Shown here piece by piece: positions 1-5,058 of a DNA stretch of 5,058 nt; the stretch's first letter is position 1, and each line of letters opens with the position of its first letter. The notes under the pieces were generated by a model, which was given only the letters and a program-made list of their open reading frames with translations, searched no databases and was not told the origin of the DNA. Origin of the DNA: Pseudomonadota bacterium (GTDB lineage: Bacteria; Pseudomonadota; Gammaproteobacteria; Burkholderiales; Thiobacillaceae); assembly GCA_021802595.1 (NCBI GenBank), contig JAJZRT010000354.1, forward strand, positions 1 through 5,058, in the 5' to 3' direction. The translations under genes were made by a program, and so were the position numbers.

Positions 1-897
1 GCGCTTCCTGCGTTGTTCGACGAACTGAACGCCCTGGCGCGTGTGCATGCCGAGCACCCCGGCGAAGACGGTTCGGCCCGCCTGCTGGTCGCGCTGGCCG
101 ACGGTCAGACGGTGGAGAGCGTGCTGCTGCCGCGCGACGGCGTGTGCGTGTCGACCCAGGTCGGCTGCGCGGTGGGCTGCGTGTTTTGCATGACCGGTCG
201 CGCCGGCCTCTTGCGCCAGCTCACAAGCGCGGAGATCGTCGCGCAGGTGGTGCTGGCGCGCAGCCGCCGTCCGGTGAAGAAGGTCGTGTTCATGGGCATG
301 GGCGAGCCGGCCCACAACCTCGACAACGTGCTGGAGGCGATCGAGCTTCTGGGGATCGAAGGCGGCATCGGCCACAAGAACCTGGTGTTCTCGACCGTGG
401 GCGACCGGCGCGTGTTCGAGCACCTGCCGCAGGGCGCGGTGAAGCCGGCGCTGGCGCTCTCGCTGCACACCACCGATCCCGCCCTGCGCCGTCGCCTGCT
501 GCCCAAGGCACCCGACCTCGCGCCCGACGAACTGGTCGAACAGGGCGAAACCTACGCGCGCCGCACCGGCTACCCGATCCAGTACCAGTGGACGCTGCTC
601 GAAGGCATCAACGACAGCGAGGCCGAGCTGGAAGGCATCGCACAGCTACTGGCCGGCAAGTACGCGGTGATGAACCTGATTCCCTACAACAGTACCGAGG
701 GGGGCGACGGCTTCCGCCGCCCGAGCTGGGAGCGCGCCGCCGAAATGGCACGCCATCTACACAGGCGCGGCATCCTGACCAAGCTGCGCCACTCGGCGGG
801 GCAGGACGTCGAGGGCGGCTGCGGGCAGTTGCGGGCGCGCGCACTGGGCTTCGAATTGAAGGGTCCTAGCTTGCTCGAATTCATGCCTCGCGCTTGA
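1..897 (+). CDS. RlmN/Cfr-family radical SAM RNA adenine-C2 methyltransferase-like protein (5' end outside window)
   Basis: Predicted radical SAM enzyme of the family that methylates C2 (RlmN) or C8 (Cfr) of A2503 in 23S rRNA; RlmN also acts on some tRNAs. The frame is open from base 1. A TTG at 13 is available, but homology to RlmN continues to the left of it, so I treat the gene as 5'-truncated by the window. Numbering from that TTG, the 4Fe-4S/SAM motif CxxxCxxC is C52, C56 and C59 (VGCAVGCVFCMTG), and GMGEP is at 95-99. The two cysteines of the methyl-transfer mechanism are also present: C45, seven residues before the cluster like E. coli C118, and C270 in GGCGQL like E. coli C355. LALSLHTT and MNLIPYN match further family blocks. 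Between the two mechanistic cysteines there are 225 residues against 237 in E. coli. The canonical betaproteobacterial rlmN usually lies near ndk and pilF; this one does not, so it may be a second, shorter paralog. Family is certain; exact substrate is not. Confidence 0.9.
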   Translation, partial: ALPALFDELNALARVHAEHPGEDGSARLLVALADGQTVESVLLPRDGVCVSTQVGCAVGCVFCMTGRAGLLRQLTSAEIVAQVVLARSRRPVKKVVFMGMGEPAHNLDNVLEAIELLGIEGGIGHKNLVFSTVGDRRVFEHLPQGAVKPALALSLHTTDPALRRRLLPKAPDLAPDELVEQGETYARRTGYPIQYQWTLLEGINDSEAELEGIAQLLAGKYAVMNLIPYNSTEGGDGFRRPSWERAAEMARHLHRRGILTKLRHSAGQDVEGGCGQLRARALGFELKGPSLLEFMPRA

Positions 898-916
898 CGG
901 ACCCAGTCAGGGCCCG
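898..916 (+). terminator. possible stem-loop just after the rlmN-like stop codon
   Basis: CGGACCC and GGGCCCG can form a 7-bp stem with one A-C mismatch around the loop AGTCA, beginning one base after the TGA. There is no T-tract after it, so it is a poor intrinsic terminator; it could mark an RNA 3' end or be chance in GC-rich DNA. It ends exactly where the degenerate tex-tail repeat begins. Confidence 0.25.
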
Positions 917-982
917 TGTCATCAGATACTAGTGATTCACCCGTTCAGATTCTGAAACGCCCGCCGTCGTGGCGCCGCTCAT
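917..982 (-). repeat. degenerate copy of the 3' end of tex (direct repeat, left copy)
   Basis: This stretch aligns with 1904-1967, which is the end of the intact tex gene plus about 20 bp beyond its stop. By eye the coding part (about 950-982) is close to 85% identical, sharing ATGRGYGGCGCCA, then GCGTTTCAGAA, then GGGTGA. The part beyond the stop shares ACTAG and CTGATGACA with a few gaps. A one-base insertion (GGCGGGCG against GGCGGCG) breaks the reading frame, so this copy cannot be a working tail and is a relic. Both copies face the same way, so they are direct repeats flanking the hairpin region and the PEP-CTERM gene. The cause is inferred: duplication during insertion, or a past partial duplication of tex. 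Confidence 0.75.
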
Positions 983-1008
983 TCCTGAAGGTGCTAGGTT
1001 CTTTTCCC

Positions 1009-1130
1009 TGACCGCGAAGGTCACCCTTCGGCCGCTGGCCGTTTGTGACTTGCTGGCCGACTGCTCCGGGGCATCGGTCAGTTGCATCGAATGGGGTCAT
1101 GTCATTTCCCTCGAAAGAGGTGTCGACATG
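1009..1130. other. run of stem-loop-forming dyads, no gene
   Basis: Non-coding stretch with several inverted repeats in a row. TGACC/GGTCA (1009-1023) overlaps and would compete with CGAAGG/CCTTCG (1015-1030, four-base loop). A longer hairpin at 1052-1082 pairs GCTGGCCGA and TGC with GCA and TCGGTCAGT, about 12 bp including two G-T pairs, one bulged C at 1061 and a six-base loop. At 1098-1130, CATGTC pairs with GACATG around an inner CCTC-GAAA-GAGG stem closed by a GNRA-type loop. No T-tract follows any of them. The ORFs crossing here show no protein family I recognise. It could be an extragenic palindromic element, a small structured RNA or a decayed insertion; I cannot tell which. Confidence 0.4.
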
Positions 1131-1144
1131 CTTTACACGTACAA

Positions 1145-1176
1145 ACGGGTTTTCCCGTCCGGGAAATAATATTCCC
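1145..1176. promoter_or_regulatory. cluster of overlapping inverted repeats, candidate activator-binding site
   Basis: Three dyads share arms: ACGGG-TTTT-CCCGT (1145-1158), TTTCCCG-TC-CGGGAAA (1151-1166) and GGGAA-N6-TTCCC (1161-1176). The middle one is a perfect 7-bp palindrome with a two-base centre, too tight for a hairpin but typical of a protein-binding site. Its centre lies about 80 bp upstream of the start point predicted from the -24/-12 element at 1213-1228. Enhancer-binding activators of sigma-54 promoters usually bind at about this distance or further. Binding by a PrsR-type regulator is inference. Confidence 0.4.
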
Positions 1177-1212
1177 TGCTGCAACAAGGCGTTGGTGGGC
1201 TACTGTTGCTTG

Positions 1213-1228
1213 TGGAACAGGATTTGCA
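1213..1228 (+). promoter_or_regulatory. sigma-54 (RpoN) -24/-12 promoter of the PEP-CTERM gene
   Basis: TGGAACaggatTTGCA fits the consensus TGGCACG-N4-TTGCA with the invariant GG (1214-1215) and GC (1226-1227) at the correct 12-base spacing; only the C after GG and the base after AC differ. Transcription would start near 1239, giving a leader of about 20 bases before the ATG at 1259. A CAAC-N5-GTTG dyad at 1182-1194 between this element and the upstream palindromes partly resembles an IHF site, which would suit DNA bending at such a promoter, but that match is weak. Confidence 0.65.
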
Positions 1229-1258
1229 TTTGATGTGCGGCGGTTTGGATGGGCATCC

Positions 1259-1849
1259 ATGGCCCAGAACAAAGAACAGCACGGGAGGAAGATTATTCAT
1301 TGTAAAAAAATTCACGCGTACCTTGGTCGATTTGCCGTTGTGGCTGGGCTGGCGCTGTCCGCCGGTTCAGCATCCGCGACCCCGATGACGTATTCAATCT
1401 ACCAGCCAGGGTGGAGTTTCAGTCCGTATGTGTGGGGTATTGGGTCGACGCCATGGTATGCAGGTGGGGTCGTCAGCGGCTTGTTCGAGGGTGAGGACCT
1501 GAATCACGATGGGCACATCGAATTCGCTGCGGGGGAAGTCACCCGTTACGAAATTTCCTACTCGGGCAATTCATTCATCCCAGCCTTTACGCATACGCTA
1601 AGTGACTTGTTGTACCTCGACTACACACTGGGTTCCAGTGGTTTCCGGCCAAGTATCCTCAACAGTTTCGGGTCAGGTTATATCTATGACGCCGATGACC
1701 ATATCCTTGGACTGCCGGATCTGTCCGTCGTTTCGACGACTGCAAGCGATGCGACTGTGTCCCCTGTCCCCGCGCCCGCAACCCCTTTTCTTGTGCTATC
1801 TGGACTGCTGCTGATGTTGCGTCGCAGCCGCCGAAGCGGTAATGGCTAA
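1259..1849 (+). CDS. PEP-CTERM (exosortase-sorted) secreted protein
   Basis: Predicted exported surface or matrix protein of 196 aa. PEP-CTERM proteins pass through Sec and are cleaved at their C-terminal tail by an exosortase; several support biofilm or floc formation. Seen here: a signal peptide with basic region KKIHAYLGR (16-24), hydrophobic core 25-35 and a likely cut after SASA (40); a mature domain with a calcium-loop-like DLNHDGHI (80-87) followed by E93; and a C-terminal signal VPAPAT (170-175), hydrophobic stretch 176-187 and RRSRR (188-192). The signal has PAP where most have PEP. The block around SGN and PAFTHTLSDL resembles other betaproteobacterial PEP-CTERM proteins of unknown role. 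The ATG at 1259 has a weak GGATGGG five bases upstream and fits the predicted transcript start; earlier in-frame starts lie before the promoter. A strong GGGAGGAA at 1283-1290 sits inside the frame, so a downstream non-ATG start is possible. No exosortase gene is nearby, as is usual for scattered targets. Confidence 0.8.
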   Translation: MAQNKEQHGRKIIHCKKIHAYLGRFAVVAGLALSAGSASATPMTYSIYQPGWSFSPYVWGIGSTPWYAGGVVSGLFEGEDLNHDGHIEFAAGEVTRYEISYSGNSFIPAFTHTLSDLLYLDYTLGSSGFRPSILNSFGSGYIYDADDHILGLPDLSVVSTTASDATVSPVPAPATPFLVLSGLLLMLRRSRRSGNG

Positions 1850-1922
1850 AGGGAGCAGTTCAGGGGGATATCCGCGAAGGCTTTCGGGTCAGATTGAGCT
1901 TTCTGTCATCAGCTAGTCTGCC

Positions 1923-4280
<2,358 letters not shown>

Positions 4281-4348
4281 GGTTCGGGCGGGGTGGACAG
4301 CCACGGGCTGGCGCGGCCGACACGAGAAGAAAAATGCAAAGGCGCCAT

Positions 4349-4369
4349 TATGCCAAGCCGGACGGCATA
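4349..4369. promoter_or_regulatory. inverted repeat in the tex / hypothetical-gene divergent promoter region
   Basis: TATGCC-N9-GGCATA is a perfect 6-bp inverted repeat near the middle of the 176-bp divergent space, the layout expected of an operator serving one or both genes. TAGAAT (4368-4373) on the plus strand and CATAAT (4352-4347) on the minus strand could be -10 boxes overlapping the arms, but neither has a convincing -35 box, so the promoters themselves are uncertain. Confidence 0.35.
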
Positions 4370-4456
4370 GAATGCGACCGGAGCGGAATGGAATTCAAGG
4401 AGCGATCGATCGGGCAGGCCATGGTTTCCCGGCGCAACGCCCGTTCAGCGAAAAAC

Positions 4457-4870
4457 ATGAGCAACAACACCGTGCGTGCCCGCGTGTCCTTCTCGTTCAA
4501 GGGCGAGGTCTGCGAACTCGATTCCGTCATCGATCTCGACCGCTGCCTCGGCGAGCCGGGTGCGGTACCGGATTTCCACCGGCTGCTGGCCGAGGCGGCC
4601 GGCATCGATCCCTACGCCTACCAGTACGAAGTGCTGGAGTCGCACGAGATCGAATTCTCGGACGCCACCGGCGCGGCGGCACAAAGCTGCCAGGATGGCC
4701 GCTTCGACTGGGCCGGTTTCGAGCAGGCGCTACGCGCGGAACGCGACTGGCAAAGTATCCGGACGGCCGCAGAAGGCATACTGGGGACACGCGACTGGGA
4801 CGCGGACCCGGCGCTGAAGGCGGCCCTGCAGGCGGTGTATCGGGCCGGGCAGGCGCGTGGCGGCCGCTAG
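4457..4870 (+). CDS. conserved-looking hypothetical protein (137 aa)
   Basis: Function not recognised. The product is acidic with no signal peptide or membrane segment, so probably cytoplasmic. Its N-terminal half begins MSNNTVRARVSFSFKGE, a strand-like stretch, then LDSVIDLDRCL and an HRLLAEAAGIDPYAYQYEV block; the middle has HEIEFSDATG, and the C-terminal half (about 85-135) looks helical with FDWAGFEQAL and ALKAALQAVYRAG. Similar proteins of this length seem familiar from Rhodocyclales genomes, but from memory only. I chose the ATG at 4457 because the sequence before it looks non-protein-like and MSxxTVRARVSFSFKG reads as a natural start, though it lacks a clear ribosome binding site. Other in-frame ATGs are at 4334, 4388 and 4421; an AAGGAG at 4397-4402 is too far from the last. 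It is divergent from tex and 43 bp upstream of a membrane-protein gene on the same strand, suggesting an operon. Confidence 0.7.
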   Translation: MSNNTVRARVSFSFKGEVCELDSVIDLDRCLGEPGAVPDFHRLLAEAAGIDPYAYQYEVLESHEIEFSDATGAAAQSCQDGRFDWAGFEQALRAERDWQSIRTAAEGILGTRDWDADPALKAALQAVYRAGQARGGR

Positions 4871-4913
4871 CAGTACCCGAATCAGGTTCGATCAACCCAA
4901 GGAGGAAAACCGC

Positions 4914-5058
4914 ATGAAAAAGCAGATCATCCGTGTGTCGCCGATCCAGACCGCCAAGGTCTTCGCAGTCCTGTATTTCGTGATGAGCATTCCCATGGTC
5001 GCCTTCATGGCGCTGACCTTTGCCGCTTCGCCGGTGCCCAGGCCCGGGCCCGGGTTCC
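4914..5058 (+). CDS. small membrane protein of unknown function (3' end outside window)
   Basis: Only the first 48 codons are in the window. The start is firm: AAGGAGG at 4899-4905 lies eight bases before the ATG. The product begins MKKQIIRVSPIQTAKV, followed by a membrane segment at about 16-38 (FAVLYFVMSIPMVAFMALTF) and a Pro/Gly-rich turn VPRPGPGF, after which a second membrane segment would be expected beyond the edge. The layout, a short basic head with RVSPxQ, one helix and then a PGPG turn, resembles small betaproteobacterial inner-membrane proteins, some of which I recall being annotated as DUF3566-like; that link is tentative. It follows the 137-aa gene by 43 bp with no terminator between, so the two are probably co-transcribed, and this gene has much the stronger ribosome binding site. 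Confidence 0.75.
   Translation, partial: MKKQIIRVSPIQTAKVFAVLYFVMSIPMVAFMALTFAASPVPRPGPGF

Noticed and set aside
144..869. 241-aa Arg-rich frame overlapping the rlmN-like gene
   Set aside because: Shifted frame inside a clearly conserved radical SAM gene; low-complexity Arg/Gly/Pro product with no family match.
945..1187. 80-aa minus-strand frame and 66-aa plus-strand frame in the gap upstream of the PEP-CTERM gene
   Set aside because: No ribosome binding site or recognisable domain; they run across hairpins and the frame-broken tex-tail relic.
1082..1258. Upstream extension of the PEP-CTERM frame to 255 aa
   Set aside because: It would put 59 Arg/His/Cys-rich residues before the signal peptide and begin before the -24/-12 promoter.
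4878..4890. CGAA-N5-TTCG dyad between the last two genes
   Set aside because: Only a 4-bp stem with no T-tract; too weak to be called a terminator or operator.
5043..5054. CCCGGGCCCGGG palindrome at the right edge
   Set aside because: It lies in coding sequence and simply encodes the Pro-Gly turn of the membrane protein.

Overview
The window is GC-rich chromosomal DNA from what is most likely a betaproteobacterium, plausibly of the Rhodocyclales (Thauera/Azoarcus/Zoogloea type). This taxonomic call is inference. It rests on the high GC of the housekeeping genes, a Tex protein very close to the proteobacterial form, a PEP-CTERM (exosortase-sorted) surface protein with an apparent sigma-54 promoter, and two small genes that resemble conserved uncharacterised betaproteobacterial families.

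Layout. (1) Bases 1-897, plus strand: 3' part of an RlmN/Cfr-family radical SAM methyltransferase gene, cut by the left edge. (2) Bases 898-1258: no credible gene. In order it holds a small stem-loop, a decayed copy of the 3' end of tex, a run of hairpins, a cluster of overlapping dyads and a good -24/-12 promoter. (3) Bases 1259-1849, plus strand: a secreted PEP-CTERM protein of about 196 aa, visibly less GC-rich than its neighbours. (4) Bases 1923-4280, minus strand: tex, complete, convergent with the PEP-CTERM gene. (5) Bases 4281-4456: divergent intergenic region with an inverted repeat that could be an operator. (6) Bases 4457-4870, plus strand: conserved-looking hypothetical protein of 137 aa. 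(7) Bases 4914-end, plus strand: start of a small membrane protein with a strong ribosome binding site, probably in an operon with (6).

The rlmN-like gene and tex act on the translation and transcription machinery and look like stable backbone. The PEP-CTERM gene looks like an accessory insertion. About 65 bp at the end of tex occur again, degenerate, beside the rlmN-like gene, so the PEP-CTERM gene and its control region (about 0.9 kb) lie between two direct copies of the tex tail. The most interesting reading is a one-gene surface-protein cassette parked at the 3' end of tex and driven by RpoN. That matches the known association of exosortase/PEP-CTERM systems with the PrsK/PrsR regulators and RpoN in floc- and biofilm-forming bacteria. 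No integrase, transposase, exosortase or regulator gene is in the window, so mobility and regulation remain inference.
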